Shown piece by piece: positions 17,240 through 26,750 of a stretch of 64,000 bases of DNA; the first letter of the stretch is position 1; every line of letters begins with the position of its first letter. The notes beneath the pieces were generated by a model that was given only the letters and a program-made list of their open reading frames with translations, did no database searches and was not told where the DNA came from. A program made the translations under genes and the position numbers. The stretch lies in the NCBI GenBank assembly GCA_015061945.1, contig SUVP01000004.1, forward strand, positions 244,094-308,093, given 5' to 3'. Origin of the DNA: Opitutales bacterium (GTDB lineage: Bacteria > Verrucomicrobiota > Verrucomicrobiia > Opitutales > Intestinicryptomonadaceae).

Positions 17240-17343
17240 AAAACTCTCCAACGCCTTGGAGAGTTTTCTGTATAATTGTGCAACCCGTTTCAAAGGACGA
17301 TTGCGTCAGCAATGTCCGCCGGTGCCCGTCATATAAAAGGCGT
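17240..17343 (-). repeat. Bipartite intergenic repeat, copy B, with terminator
   Basis: Inverted copy of the element at 3935. Read on the minus strand it starts TATATGACGGGCACCGGCGG, holds a small hairpin ATTGC-tgac-GCAAT, the GAAACGGGTTGCAC and TATACAG blocks, and ends in the terminator GAAAACTCTCCAA / TTGGAGAGTTTTC (17240-17268). It lies just beyond the 3' end of the acetylesterase operon. The upstream part of the gap (17009-17239) holds only AT-rich sequence. Confidence 0.7.
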
Positions 17344-17458
17344 CAAAGTGCGCCTCAGGCGAGTATTCGATATGAAGAACGGGTGCGTGGCGTACTGACG
17401 TACGCGAGCAGTCGGGCTTCATATCGAAACGGAGCATCAGGCGTGCTTTCACGCCTTT
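17336..17458. repeat. 123-bp near-palindromic element
   Basis: The outer arms 17336-17355 and 17439-17458 pair over 20 bases with two mismatches (AAAGGCGTCAAAGTGCGCCT against its reverse complement). Middle arms TTCGATATGAAG (17366-17377) and CTTCATATCGAA (17417-17428) pair perfectly. The inner arms GCGTAC-tgac-GTACGC (17390-17405) also pair perfectly. The segment is clearly more GC-rich than its surroundings. It could be a structured RNA, a miniature mobile element or the terminator of the operon that ends 4 bp away. Confidence 0.8.
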
Positions 17459-17462
17459 AAAA

Positions 17463-19004
17463 CTATTTTTGGTGGATAAAAGATAAAGCTGGTAGTTGAT
17501 TTTGGTTGAAGAGCCAAACATCATCCATACACCAATTTTTCCAAAGGTATCTTACTCCTTCGATTTTACCATTTGATTTTTCGGCAACAACTTTTACTTT
17601 TTTACCGACAAGTTCTGCCTTAGCAGGTTTCCATTCGCCATTTACTTTAACATCGAAACCGCGAGGTTCGCCTTTACCAATTAGTTTTTGACCAAATAGG
17701 TTGAAAGAAATTTCGGCTGAATCGGCACTATATTTTACAGAATTCATAATAGGTCCGTATGGGCGGATATTTTTCTGACCATAGATTTCGTAGAGAGCGA
17801 TATTTTCCATTCTGTTTGCGACAGTAGTTTTGTCTTTTGGGTGAATATCTTTTTCTTCGCCACAATCGATGATATTTGCCATATAACATTTTGAAATCGA
17901 CTTTGTGGCGAGATATTGTTTCCAGCGGGTCAATGGCCAATCGTTTTTGGGAGTAGATGTGTATTGTGCGAGTTGAACTTGGATAAACGCCAAATCTGGA
18001 TTTTCAAATTTTTCACGCCACGATTTTACGATAAGCTCAAATTGTTCGCCAAAGAATTTTAGAGAATTCGGGTTTGCGTCAGATTCGCCTTGGTACCACA
18101 CTACACCACGAGCAGAGAGTCCAACCAAGGGAGCTACAACTGCATTGTACAAATATACAGGCGTTGCTTGTACAGACATATAACTAACTGGATTCGGAGC
18201 TTTAGGTGCACGTGGAACTTTTTTATTTTTAGCCTTTAGAAGCTTTGCTTTTTCATCCCATTTTTTCTTTGCGATTTTCCAATTTGCACGAGCTTTATTG
18301 ATATCGTAGTTTGCATTTTTTTGAAGGAAGTTTTTGTAAAGATTTTTTGTGAACTCGAGATCGTTAATTTTGTCTTCAGGAATCCAAGCAACCATTCTCG
18401 ATCCACCGAGAGCAGTGAATACTATGCCTACTGGAACATCTAAATCTTTTTGAAGTTTTTCAGCAAAGAGATATCCAACGGCACTATATCCGCCTGCGAC
18501 TTTTGGAGATGGTTTTGTCCATTTGCCTTTTGTTGTATCAAACGCTGGAGTCTTTGAAAGACTACGAGTATATTGGCTGTAATAACGGATAAGTGGATTG
18601 TTTGCTTGTGCGACATACTTTGCACCATTAGTTGCATTTGCGAGTGTCCACCCCATATTACTTTGTCCACCTGCAATCCACACTTCGCCGACAAGAATAT
18701 CTTTGATTGTCTTACCGAGTTTTCCGTTCTCATAAATCATCATTTGTTGATGATTTTTATTTGCGGGCATCTTATTTAACTTGAGCGACCAGTTTCCATT
18801 TGCGTCGGCTTGCGTCGATTTTTTCTGTCCTGCAAATGCTACATCAACTTTTGCGTTAGCGTCTGCCTTGCCCCAGATTTTCACAGCCATATCGCGTTGC
18901 AAAAGCATATTGTCGCCAAAGATACTCGGCATTTTAATTTCTGCGTACGACATCGAACTGAATATCGACGCAAATATAATCATCAATGATATTTTCTTTT
19001 TCAT
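17463..19004 (-). CDS. Secreted sialate O-acetylesterase-family protein, paralog 1
   Basis: 513 residues, last gene of the seven-gene operon. Signal peptide (ends SMSYA), a beta-sandwich about 22-105, then the SGNH-type catalytic domain with nucleophile Ser115 in GGQSNM, block WYQGESD (303-309) and the Asp386/His388 pair in DIHPKDK. A Lys/Ala-rich insert (about 235-272) interrupts the catalytic domain. It is closest to paralog 2: both share the NGAKYVAQANNPLIRYY and FDTT-GKWTKPSPKVAG stretches. Eight bases separate it from paralog 2. All catalytic motifs are intact. Confidence 0.9.
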   Translation of the reverse strand: MKKKISLMIIFASIFSSMSYAEIKMPSIFGDNMLLQRDMAVKIWGKADANAKVDVAFAGQKKSTQADANGNWSLKLNKMPANKNHQQMMIYENGKLGKTIKDILVGEVWIAGGQSNMGWTLANATNGAKYVAQANNPLIRYYSQYTRSLSKTPAFDTTKGKWTKPSPKVAGGYSAVGYLFAEKLQKDLDVPVGIVFTALGGSRMVAWIPEDKINDLEFTKNLYKNFLQKNANYDINKARANWKIAKKKWDEKAKLLKAKNKKVPRAPKAPNPVSYMSVQATPVYLYNAVVAPLVGLSARGVVWYQGESDANPNSLKFFGEQFELIVKSWREKFENPDLAFIQVQLAQYTSTPKNDWPLTRWKQYLATKSISKCYMANIIDCGEEKDIHPKDKTTVANRMENIALYEIYGQKNIRPYGPIMNSVKYSADSAEISFNLFGQKLIGKGEPRGFDVKVNGEWKPAKAELVGKKVKVVAEKSNGKIEGVRYLWKNWCMDDVWLFNQNQLPALSFIHQK

Positions 19005-19012
19005 ATTTTTTA

Positions 19013-20593
19013 TTAGTTATTTTTTTCGTTTGTAAATGAGACTGCAGGCAAACCGTCTTCGCTAAAAAGCCAAACATTTGGACGAGCCCAATCCTTCCAA
19101 AGATAACGTACGCCTGAAATTTCTTTGCCGTTTAGCGACGATACTTTCACTTTATTGCCCATAAATTCGGCTTTTGCTGGAGTCCATTTCTTGCCAACTC
19201 TTACGACAAATCCTTGAGGCTCTCCCTTGCCGATAAGCTTTTTGCCAAATGTGTTGAACGAAACTAACGCAGAATCTTTGTCGTATTGAACAGACGACAT
19301 TTCTGGTCCGTACGGACGTATATCTTTTTTGCCGTACACTTCGCAAAGTGCGATATTACACATTCTATTTGCGACAGTAGTTTTGTCTTTTGGATGAATA
19401 TCTTTTTCTTCACCACAGTCGATTAGGTTAGCCATATAACAATATGGAACACGTTTTGTTGTTTGATATTGTTCCCAGCGAGCTCTCCCCCAATCGCGGT
19501 CATATTGCTTCATATACGACGCCAACTGAGCTTGTATAAAAGGCATATTTGGATTATCAAATTTTTCACGCCACGATTGAATCAACAATTCCATTTGCTT
19601 TGAAAAATGTTGCAAAGAATAACCTAATGGCGACGCAATTTCTGTCGGGAACAATCCGCCCGAATCGGCTTCGCCCTGATACCATATCACACCACGAACG
19701 CTGTAATTCACCAATGGAGCAACGATACCATTATAAAGCCATGACGGCGTAAATGTGACGCGTATGGAAGTTAACTCATTTGGTTTTTCCGGAAGTTTAG
19801 TTTTTATTTTTTTATTCTGCGCTTTGAGAGAATCTCTTTCTTTTTTCCAATCGTTAAAATCTTTTTCCCATTTTTTCAATGCGTCTTCGTAAGAGTATGT
19901 CGCATTCTTTTTCTTGAATCCTTCGAGGACACTTTTTGTGTAATCGAGTCTTTCAAGATTTTCTTCAGGAATCCACGCAATCATTTTCGAGCCACCGAGA
20001 GCTGTGAAAATTATGCCCACTGGAACATCTAAATCTTTTTGAAGTTTTTTAGCAAAGAGATAGCCGACTGCACTATAATTCCCCGCAACCTTTGGCGATG
20101 GTTTTGTCCATTTGCCATTCGTTGTGTCGAACGCTGGAGTTTTAGAAAGTGCACGAGTATTTTGATTGTAATAGCGGATAAGTGGATTATTTGCCTGTGC
20201 AACATACTTCGCCCCATTAGTTGATTTTGCGAGTCTCCACTGCATATTGCTTTGTCCGCCTGCAATCCACACTTCGCCGACGAGAATATCTTTGATTGTC
20301 TTGCCGAGTTTCCCATTCTCAGAAATTTTCATTTCCTGCGGATTTTTATTTGCGGGCATCTTGTCTAAACGGAGCGACCAGTTTCCGTTTGCGTCGGCTT
20401 GCGTCGATTTTTTCTGCGACGCAAATTCGACATCAACTTTTGCGTTAGCATCTGCCTTGCCCCAGATTTTCACATTGCTATTGCGTTGCAAAAGCATATT
20501 GTCGCCGAAGATACTCGGCATTTTAATTTTTGCGTCAGATATAAAAGACATCAACGCAACAAACATAATTGTTAGGTATATTTTCTTTTTCAT
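19013..20593 (-). CDS. Secreted sialate O-acetylesterase-family protein, paralog 2
   Basis: 526 residues. Signal peptide MKKKIYLTIMFVALMSFISDA. Nucleophile in GGQSNMQW, Asp/His in DIHPKDKTT; the middle block reads WYQGEADSG, with Ala where most paralogs have Ser or Gly. The Lys-rich insert (WEKDFNDWKKERDSLKAQNK) is longer and has coiled-coil character. Compared with paralog 1 the acceptor-side loop near SLGYSLQHF is new, which could alter substrate choice. One base separates its start from the paralog 3 stop. Confidence 0.9.
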   Translation of the reverse strand: MKKKIYLTIMFVALMSFISDAKIKMPSIFGDNMLLQRNSNVKIWGKADANAKVDVEFASQKKSTQADANGNWSLRLDKMPANKNPQEMKISENGKLGKTIKDILVGEVWIAGGQSNMQWRLAKSTNGAKYVAQANNPLIRYYNQNTRALSKTPAFDTTNGKWTKPSPKVAGNYSAVGYLFAKKLQKDLDVPVGIIFTALGGSKMIAWIPEENLERLDYTKSVLEGFKKKNATYSYEDALKKWEKDFNDWKKERDSLKAQNKKIKTKLPEKPNELTSIRVTFTPSWLYNGIVAPLVNYSVRGVIWYQGEADSGGLFPTEIASPLGYSLQHFSKQMELLIQSWREKFDNPNMPFIQAQLASYMKQYDRDWGRARWEQYQTTKRVPYCYMANLIDCGEEKDIHPKDKTTVANRMCNIALCEVYGKKDIRPYGPEMSSVQYDKDSALVSFNTFGKKLIGKGEPQGFVVRVGKKWTPAKAEFMGNKVKVSSLNGKEISGVRYLWKDWARPNVWLFSEDGLPAVSFTNEKNN

Positions 20594-20594
20594 T

Positions 20595-22148
20595 TTATCT
20601 TAAAGATGCAAGATTTTCAGGGTCTGTAAAAGAGAAGACTGGCAAACCATCTTTGTTGAAAAGCCAGACATCAGGCTTTGCCCAATTCTTCCAAAGATAA
20701 CGTACGGCTTCGATTTTTTCAGCATTCGGAGATTTCACAATCACACGTTCGCCCGACAAACTCGCTGTTGCTTTTTGCCACTTTCCGTTTGTCCGAATTT
20801 CAAAACCACGAGGTTCTCCCTTGCCGATGATTCCACGTCCGTAAGTGTTAAATTTGATTGTTGCAGTATCGTTGTTGTAGACAACGCTTTTTAATTCGGG
20901 ACAAAGTCCATTCACTTTTTTGTTATAAACTTTTTCGAGTGCAACTTTTGCGAAACGCTCGCCAACTAAATCTTTGTCTCGTGAGTGAACATCGTCTGCT
21001 TGCCCGAGGTCGATGATATTCACAACGCTCGCATTTTTCAAACTCTTGGAAGAAAGATATTGTTTCCAACGAGTCAAGCCCCAACTACCGCCAGTTCCAA
21101 AGGACGTCAACTGAGAGTAAACAAAATGCAAACTTGGATTCCCAAATTTTTCTCGCCACGTTTTGACAATCAAGTCGAATTGATACTGGAAATTATCGAG
21201 CGTTCCGCCGTAGGAGTCAGACTCGCCCTGATACCAAATTACGCCACGCAAAGTATAATTTGCAATCGGTGCAATCAACGCATTGTACAAATACACTGGC
21301 GTTTGATTCATCAATTTTAAGCACGAGTGTTTGTGTGGTTCAAAAGGTTTTTTTGTATTAAAGGGTTTCTTTTGTTTCTTTGCAAGCTGTGCGTCTTTTT
21401 CCCATTGGGCGACATCTTCTTTCCACTTTGAATAGGCTTTTTGATAGTCGTATGTTGCCATATCTGTTTTGAATTTTTCCCATTCACTTTTGAGATATGG
21501 CAAACTTTCCATTTTTTCTTCTGGAAGCCAACATATCATTTTAGATGCCCCCAACGCTGTGAAAACTATTGCGACTGGAACATCTAATTCAAGAGATAAT
21601 TTTTCAGCAAAATATAATCCAGTAGCACTAAACCAACCTACTTTTTCAGCCGACGCAATATCTGTCCACTTTGCATCTTCTGGACAATCCCAAGCAGGTG
21701 TTAAAGACAACGATTTCGTATTTTGGTTGAAATAGCGAATCGACAAACGATTTTTACGCGCAAGAAAATTTTTGTATTCGTTTGTATGATAAATCGACCA
21801 CTGCATATTGCTTTGTCCACCCGCAACCCACACTTCGCCAACGAGAATATTTTTGATTGTCTTGCCGAGTTTCCCGTTTTCAGAAATTTTCATTTCTTGA
21901 GGATTTTTATTCGCTGGCATTTTATCTAAACGGAGCGACCAATTCCCTTTTGCGTCGGCTTTTGCCGATTTCTGCTGTCCAGCAAACTCGACATCTACTT
22001 TTGCATTTGCGTCTGCTTTGCCCCATATTTTCACATATGCGTGGCGTTGCAAAAGCATATTATCCGAAAAAATTTTCGGCATTTTGATTTCTGCAAAACT
22101 CGCAATGGAAAATGCGAGCGACAAAAATAACAGTGTAATTTTTTTCAT
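20595..22148 (-). CDS. Secreted sialate O-acetylesterase-family protein, paralog 3
   Basis: 517 residues. Signal peptide MKKITLLFLSLAFSIASFA. Nucleophile in GGQSNMQW and WYQGESDSYGG are normal, but the His motif is DVHSRDK, with Ser in place of the usual Pro after His. The first part of the gene (22125 back to 21804) is identical over 322 bp to paralog 4, while the rest differs, so one has been overwritten by the other. Ends in SFTDPENLASLR, slightly longer than its relatives. Confidence 0.9.
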   Translation of the reverse strand: MKKITLLFLSLAFSIASFAEIKMPKIFSDNMLLQRHAYVKIWGKADANAKVDVEFAGQQKSAKADAKGNWSLRLDKMPANKNPQEMKISENGKLGKTIKNILVGEVWVAGGQSNMQWSIYHTNEYKNFLARKNRLSIRYFNQNTKSLSLTPAWDCPEDAKWTDIASAEKVGWFSATGLYFAEKLSLELDVPVAIVFTALGASKMICWLPEEKMESLPYLKSEWEKFKTDMATYDYQKAYSKWKEDVAQWEKDAQLAKKQKKPFNTKKPFEPHKHSCLKLMNQTPVYLYNALIAPIANYTLRGVIWYQGESDSYGGTLDNFQYQFDLIVKTWREKFGNPSLHFVYSQLTSFGTGGSWGLTRWKQYLSSKSLKNASVVNIIDLGQADDVHSRDKDLVGERFAKVALEKVYNKKVNGLCPELKSVVYNNDTATIKFNTYGRGIIGKGEPRGFEIRTNGKWQKATASLSGERVIVKSPNAEKIEAVRYLWKNWAKPDVWLFNKDGLPVFSFTDPENLASLR

Positions 22149-22149
22149 A

Positions 22150-23685
22150 TTATTTTTCGTTTATAAATGAGAACGCTGGCAAGCCGTCTTGATTGTATAG
22201 GCATACATCTGGCTTTGCCCACGCCTTCCAAAGATAGCGTACGCCTTCAACTTTTTCGCCATTGAGAGATTTTACAAATACGCATTGGTTTGAAAAAACT
22301 GCCTTTGCGTTGCTCCATTTACCATTTGATTTTACTTCAAAAGCACGAGGTTCGCCACGCATCTCGAGAGTACGACCAAACGTATTGAATTCGATTTTCA
22401 CAGTATCGCCATTGTACAATACTCTTTTTAATTCAGGTGCACGTGCATTCACCTTTTTATTGTAGACTTTCTCAAGTGCGAGATTTGCAAAACGCGCACC
22501 AACAATATCCTTATCGCGAGGATGTACATCATCTTTTTGTCCAAGGTCAATAATGTTTACAACAGAAACATTTTTTAAACTTTTCGATGAAAGAAATTGC
22601 TTCCATCGAATCAATGCCCATGTGCTTGCTTCACCAATCGAGGTTAATTGAGAATGGATAAAATATAAATTTGGATTCTCAAATTTTTCACGCCATGTTT
22701 GAACAAGCAAATCGTATTGTTGTTGGAAGTTATCAAGTGTTCCACCGTGAGAATCAGATTCGCCTTGATACCATATAACACCACGACAAGTATAACTTGC
22801 AATTGGTGCAACAACGCCATTGTAAAGATATACTGGCGTTTGATACTTCAAATTAAGACATGAAAGTTCATGGGGTTCAAATGGACACTTTTCTTTAAAT
22901 TCTTTTTTTTGTTCTTTAGCTAACCTTTCTCTTTCTTTCCAATCTGCTACATCCTTTTTCCACTTGGCATGCGCCTTTGAATAATCATATTTTTCCATAT
23001 CCGACTTGAATTTTTCCCACTCTTTTTTCAGATATGGCAAAGACTCCATTTTTTCTTCAGAAAGCCAACAAATCATTTTTGATGCACCTAAAGCAGTGTG
23101 AATAATTCCCACAGGAACATCTAAATCTAAGTGTAGTTTTTCAGCAAAATACATTCCGACTGCACTGAATCCTGCAGCTGTCTTTGCGTTGGTTATATCA
23201 TACCACATCGCATATTTCGGACAATCAAAACTTGGTTGCTTGGTTAATGTACACGTATTCTGCCTGAAATAACGAATTGCTGGATAATTTGCACGTTTGG
23301 CAAAATCTTTATAGCCATCAGTGTTATAAATACCCCAATTCATATTGCTTTGTCCACCCGCAACCCACACTTCGCCAACGAGAATATTTTTGATTGTCTT
23401 GCCGAGTTTCCCGTTTTCAGAAATTTTCATTTCTTGAGGATTTTTATTCGCTGGCATTTTATCTAAACGGAGCGACCAATTCCCTTTTGCGTCGGCTTTT
23501 GCCGATTTCTGCTGTCCAGCAAACTCGACATCTACTTTTGCATTTGCGTCTGCTTTGCCCCATATTTTCACATATGCGTGGCGTTGCAAAAGCATATTAT
23601 CCGAAAAAATTTTCGGCATTTTGATTTCTGCAAAACTCGCAATGGAAAATGCGAGCGACAAAGATATCAGTGTTATTTTTTTCAT
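22150..23685 (-). CDS. Secreted sialate O-acetylesterase-family protein, paralog 4
   Basis: 511 residues. The N-terminal third is shared with paralog 3, while the C-terminal end (FNTFGRTLEMRGEPRAFEV, and the end CLYNQDGLPAFSFINEK) is nearly that of paralog 5. It is therefore a visible mosaic. GGQSNMNW, WYQGESDSHGG and DVHPRDK are intact. The insert carries KDVADWKERERLAKEQKKEF. Starts one base before the paralog 5 stop in transcription order, so translation is probably coupled. Confidence 0.9.
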   Translation of the reverse strand: MKKITLISLSLAFSIASFAEIKMPKIFSDNMLLQRHAYVKIWGKADANAKVDVEFAGQQKSAKADAKGNWSLRLDKMPANKNPQEMKISENGKLGKTIKNILVGEVWVAGGQSNMNWGIYNTDGYKDFAKRANYPAIRYFRQNTCTLTKQPSFDCPKYAMWYDITNAKTAAGFSAVGMYFAEKLHLDLDVPVGIIHTALGASKMICWLSEEKMESLPYLKKEWEKFKSDMEKYDYSKAHAKWKKDVADWKERERLAKEQKKEFKEKCPFEPHELSCLNLKYQTPVYLYNGVVAPIASYTCRGVIWYQGESDSHGGTLDNFQQQYDLLVQTWREKFENPNLYFIHSQLTSIGEASTWALIRWKQFLSSKSLKNVSVVNIIDLGQKDDVHPRDKDIVGARFANLALEKVYNKKVNARAPELKRVLYNGDTVKIEFNTFGRTLEMRGEPRAFEVKSNGKWSNAKAVFSNQCVFVKSLNGEKVEGVRYLWKAWAKPDVCLYNQDGLPAFSFINEK

Positions 23686-23686
23686 T

Positions 23687-25222
23687 TTATTTTTCGTTTA
23701 TGAATGAGAACGCTGGCAATCCGTCTTGGTTGTACAAGCAAACATCTGGCTTTGTCCAAGCTTTCCAAAGATAACGCACACCTTCGACTTTTTCGCCTTT
23801 TGGAGATTTTGCTATTACATTTTTCCCCGACAATACCGCATTTGCTTTTATCCATTTACCATTTGCCTTAACTTCAAAACCTCGTGGAGCACCACGCATT
23901 TCGAGAGTTCTACCAAATGTGTTAAATTCAACCACTGCTGTGTCGCCATCGTATTTTGCCGATTTAAATTCAGGTGAGTAAGGGTGTACATCTTTGCGAT
24001 TATAAACTTCACGCATCGCCAAACCTTCAAACCGCAAACCAACTTCAGTTTTGAATTGTGGATGAATTTCGTTAATCTCGCCAAGCTCGGTAATATTTAT
24101 CACGCCCGATTTTTCGATTGAATTGCGAGCGTTAAGTTGACGCCAACGCACTCCCGCCCAATCGCTGCGGAACGCTGGCAACTGTGCCCAATAAAAATAC
24201 ATATTTTTATTTTCAAAAGCATCACGCCATGCATCGACAACCTGTTTCATTTGTATTTCAAAATTTTCACGAGATTTACCGCCCGAGTCGCCCTCGCCTT
24301 GATACCATATCGTTCCACGAACTGTGTACCCACGAACTGGATGAACCATCAAGTTGTACATAAAACTTGGTGTTGTACCAATCGACCATGGTGTATTTGG
24401 CAATGGTGGCAAATGGAAATCCCAAGGGCGTTGAGCTTTCGGTTTACCTTCGGCTTTACGCTTTGCGTCTTCAACTTTTGCATCTGCCATTTTTTTGTTA
24501 TGCTTTGCCAATTTCGCTTTGTAGTCGTATTTTGCAAGCTCCTTCAAAAATTGTGCCTTACGATTTTTTGTGTATTCTTGCAAACCGAGTCGTTCATCGG
24601 GGAGCCATGCAATCATCGACGTTGCACCACGCGACGCATAGACAATACCGACTGGCACATCTAAATCTTTCATCAATTTTTCGGCAAAGTAGAAACCTGC
24701 AGCACTCCAACCGCCGACGTCATTGTTTGCAACAAGCCAATGTCCGTTTGTCGATTCTTCTTGCTTGATATGACCTTTTTTTGTGTCGTACCCATGCTGA
24801 CCAAAATATCGCAAGTTTGGGTATTTTGCTCGGGCGATAGCTTCTTTAGCATCTGATGTTCGACGCACTGGCCACTCCATATTACTTTGTCCACCTGCAA
24901 CCCACACTTCGCCGACGAGAACATTTTTGATTATCTTGCCGAGCTTCCCATTCTCAAAAATTATCATTTGTTGATGATTTTTATTTGCGGGCATCTTATC
25001 TAAACGGAGCGACCAATTACCATTTGCGTCGGCTTTCGTCGATTTTTTCTGCCCTGCAAATTCGACATCTACTTTTGCATTTGCCGATGCTGTGCCTCTA
25101 ATTTTCACTCGAGCGTTGCGTTGCAAAAGCATATTATCAGAATAGATTGCAGGAGTCCAAATATCAGCGAACGAAAGCGATGATACTGCAATTAAAAACG
25201 CTACTATTAAATTTTTTCTCAT
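23687..25222 (-). CDS. Secreted sialate O-acetylesterase-family protein, paralog 5
   Basis: 511 residues. Signal peptide MRKNLIVAFLIAVSSLSFA. GGQSNMEW is intact, the middle block is WYQGEGDSGG, and the His motif is EIHPQFK: Glu replaces the Asp that stands two residues before the catalytic His in most paralogs. That may slow or retune the enzyme. It shares the KNHQQMIIFENGKLGKIIKN block with paralog 6. It is the most divergent in the region after the nucleophile (TSDAKEAIARAKYPNLRYF). Confidence 0.9.
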   Translation of the reverse strand: MRKNLIVAFLIAVSSLSFADIWTPAIYSDNMLLQRNARVKIRGTASANAKVDVEFAGQKKSTKADANGNWSLRLDKMPANKNHQQMIIFENGKLGKIIKNVLVGEVWVAGGQSNMEWPVRRTSDAKEAIARAKYPNLRYFGQHGYDTKKGHIKQEESTNGHWLVANNDVGGWSAAGFYFAEKLMKDLDVPVGIVYASRGATSMIAWLPDERLGLQEYTKNRKAQFLKELAKYDYKAKLAKHNKKMADAKVEDAKRKAEGKPKAQRPWDFHLPPLPNTPWSIGTTPSFMYNLMVHPVRGYTVRGTIWYQGEGDSGGKSRENFEIQMKQVVDAWRDAFENKNMYFYWAQLPAFRSDWAGVRWRQLNARNSIEKSGVINITELGEINEIHPQFKTEVGLRFEGLAMREVYNRKDVHPYSPEFKSAKYDGDTAVVEFNTFGRTLEMRGAPRGFEVKANGKWIKANAVLSGKNVIAKSPKGEKVEGVRYLWKAWTKPDVCLYNQDGLPAFSFINEK

Positions 25223-25229
25223 AATATTT

Positions 25230-26750
25230 TTATTTTAAATTGATAAATGAGAATGCTGGCAAACCGTCTTCGTTGTAAAGCCATACATCTGGTGTCGCCC
25301 AATTTTTCCAGAGATAACGCACGCCTGTTATATCAGAACATTCTGGCGATTTTACAATAAGTTTGCCCTTTTCAAGCGATGCATTTGCGTTAATCCAAAC
25401 ACCATTTACTTTAACTTCAAAACCTCTCGCATAGCCTTTTGTTTCAAGACGTCTGCCGTAGGTTTCCAAAGTGATTGTTGCGGTATCGCCTTCATATTTT
25501 ATAGATTTAAATTCAGGTGCATGTGCATTCACATCTTTGCCGTAAACATCTTTGAGTGCCAAGTCTGCAAGACGCAAACCGACTGTCGTTTTGTTGCGTG
25601 GATGAATTTCTTTTTCTTCGCCACAATCAATGATGTTTGCTATCCCTGAATTTTTAATCATATCGCGTGCTTTAAGTTGTTGCCAACGACCAGTTGCCCA
25701 ATCGCGTTTTGTTGAATAGCCAGTGAGTTGAACCCACAAGAATGCCATATCTTTGTTTTCAAATTTATCACGCCATGAATCGACGAGTACAGAAAGTTTT
25801 TCTGCAAAGAAATTTACTTCATCTTCCATTGTGTCAGCTTCGCCTTGATACCAAATTGTACCACGAATGGTGTAGCCTGCTATTGGTGCAACCATCCCAT
25901 TGTAGAGGTACGACGGCGTTCTGAAATCGTGCCATGGCGATGTTGGGTTCGGTGGAATTTTGTAGAACCAATCACTTGGACGTGGACGTTTCTTTGCCTG
26001 TACGTCTTTCAATAATTGAGCGTGATCTGCAAAGCGTTTTTTATAAATTTCTTTATTATATCCGTTTTCATCTTTTTCAAAATTTGCCAAGTATTCTTTG
26101 TAATGCTTATGCTTTGCGTGATATTCTCGAGGGAGCCAACAAGACATTTTTGTAGCACCACGCGACGCATACAAAATTGCGACAGGCACATCTAAATCTT
26201 TCATCAATTTTTCGGCAAAGTAAAAACCGACAGCACTTGTCATCGCCATATTTTTGCCGTCTGCGACAATCCAGTGCGATTTTTCGGGAGAATCAAATTG
26301 TGGTGTTTTTCCCATTTTTATCGGCTGATGAAAATAACGCATCAACGGATATTTTGCACGGGCCATTGCTTTTGTCGCATCGCTGGATTGGAATAAACGC
26401 CACTCCATATTACTTTGTCCACCTGCAACCCACACTTCGCCGACAAGAATATTTTTGATTATCTTGCCGAGCTTCCCATTCTCAAAAATTATCATTTGTT
26501 GATGATTTTTGTTTGCTGACATCTTATCTAATCGAAGCGACCAATTACCATTTGCGTCGGCTTTCGTCGATTTTTTCTGCGATGCAAATTCGACATCAAC
26601 CTTTGCGTTAGCATCGGCTTTGCCCCAGATTTTTACAGGCATTTCACGTTGCAACAGCATATCATCCGAAAAGATTTTCGGCATCTTAATTTCAGCAAAG
26701 AGCGGAGATGCTACAATCACTGCAATGGAACATAATTTCAATAATTTCAT
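25230..26750 (-). CDS. Secreted sialate O-acetylesterase-family protein, paralog 6
   Basis: 506 residues. Signal peptide MKLLKLCSIAVIVASPLFA. GGQSNMEW, WYQGEADTM and EIHPRNK; like paralog 5 it has Glu before the His. The segment RGATKMSCWLPREYH shows that paralogs 5 and 6 form a pair (both RGAT, against GALG or ALGG in paralogs 1-4). It begins directly after the paralog 7 stop, with no spacer. Confidence 0.9.
   Translation of the reverse strand: MKLLKLCSIAVIVASPLFAEIKMPKIFSDDMLLQREMPVKIWGKADANAKVDVEFASQKKSTKADANGNWSLRLDKMSANKNHQQMIIFENGKLGKIIKNILVGEVWVAGGQSNMEWRLFQSSDATKAMARAKYPLMRYFHQPIKMGKTPQFDSPEKSHWIVADGKNMAMTSAVGFYFAEKLMKDLDVPVAILYASRGATKMSCWLPREYHAKHKHYKEYLANFEKDENGYNKEIYKKRFADHAQLLKDVQAKKRPRPSDWFYKIPPNPTSPWHDFRTPSYLYNGMVAPIAGYTIRGTIWYQGEADTMEDEVNFFAEKLSVLVDSWRDKFENKDMAFLWVQLTGYSTKRDWATGRWQQLKARDMIKNSGIANIIDCGEEKEIHPRNKTTVGLRLADLALKDVYGKDVNAHAPEFKSIKYEGDTATITLETYGRRLETKGYARGFEVKVNGVWINANASLEKGKLIVKSPECSDITGVRYLWKNWATPDVWLYNEDGLPAFSFINLK

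Noticed and set aside
21857..23624. Identical 76-codon antisense frames in paralogs 3 and 4
   Set aside because: They only reflect the 322-bp identical tract in the sense genes, not a conserved antisense gene.
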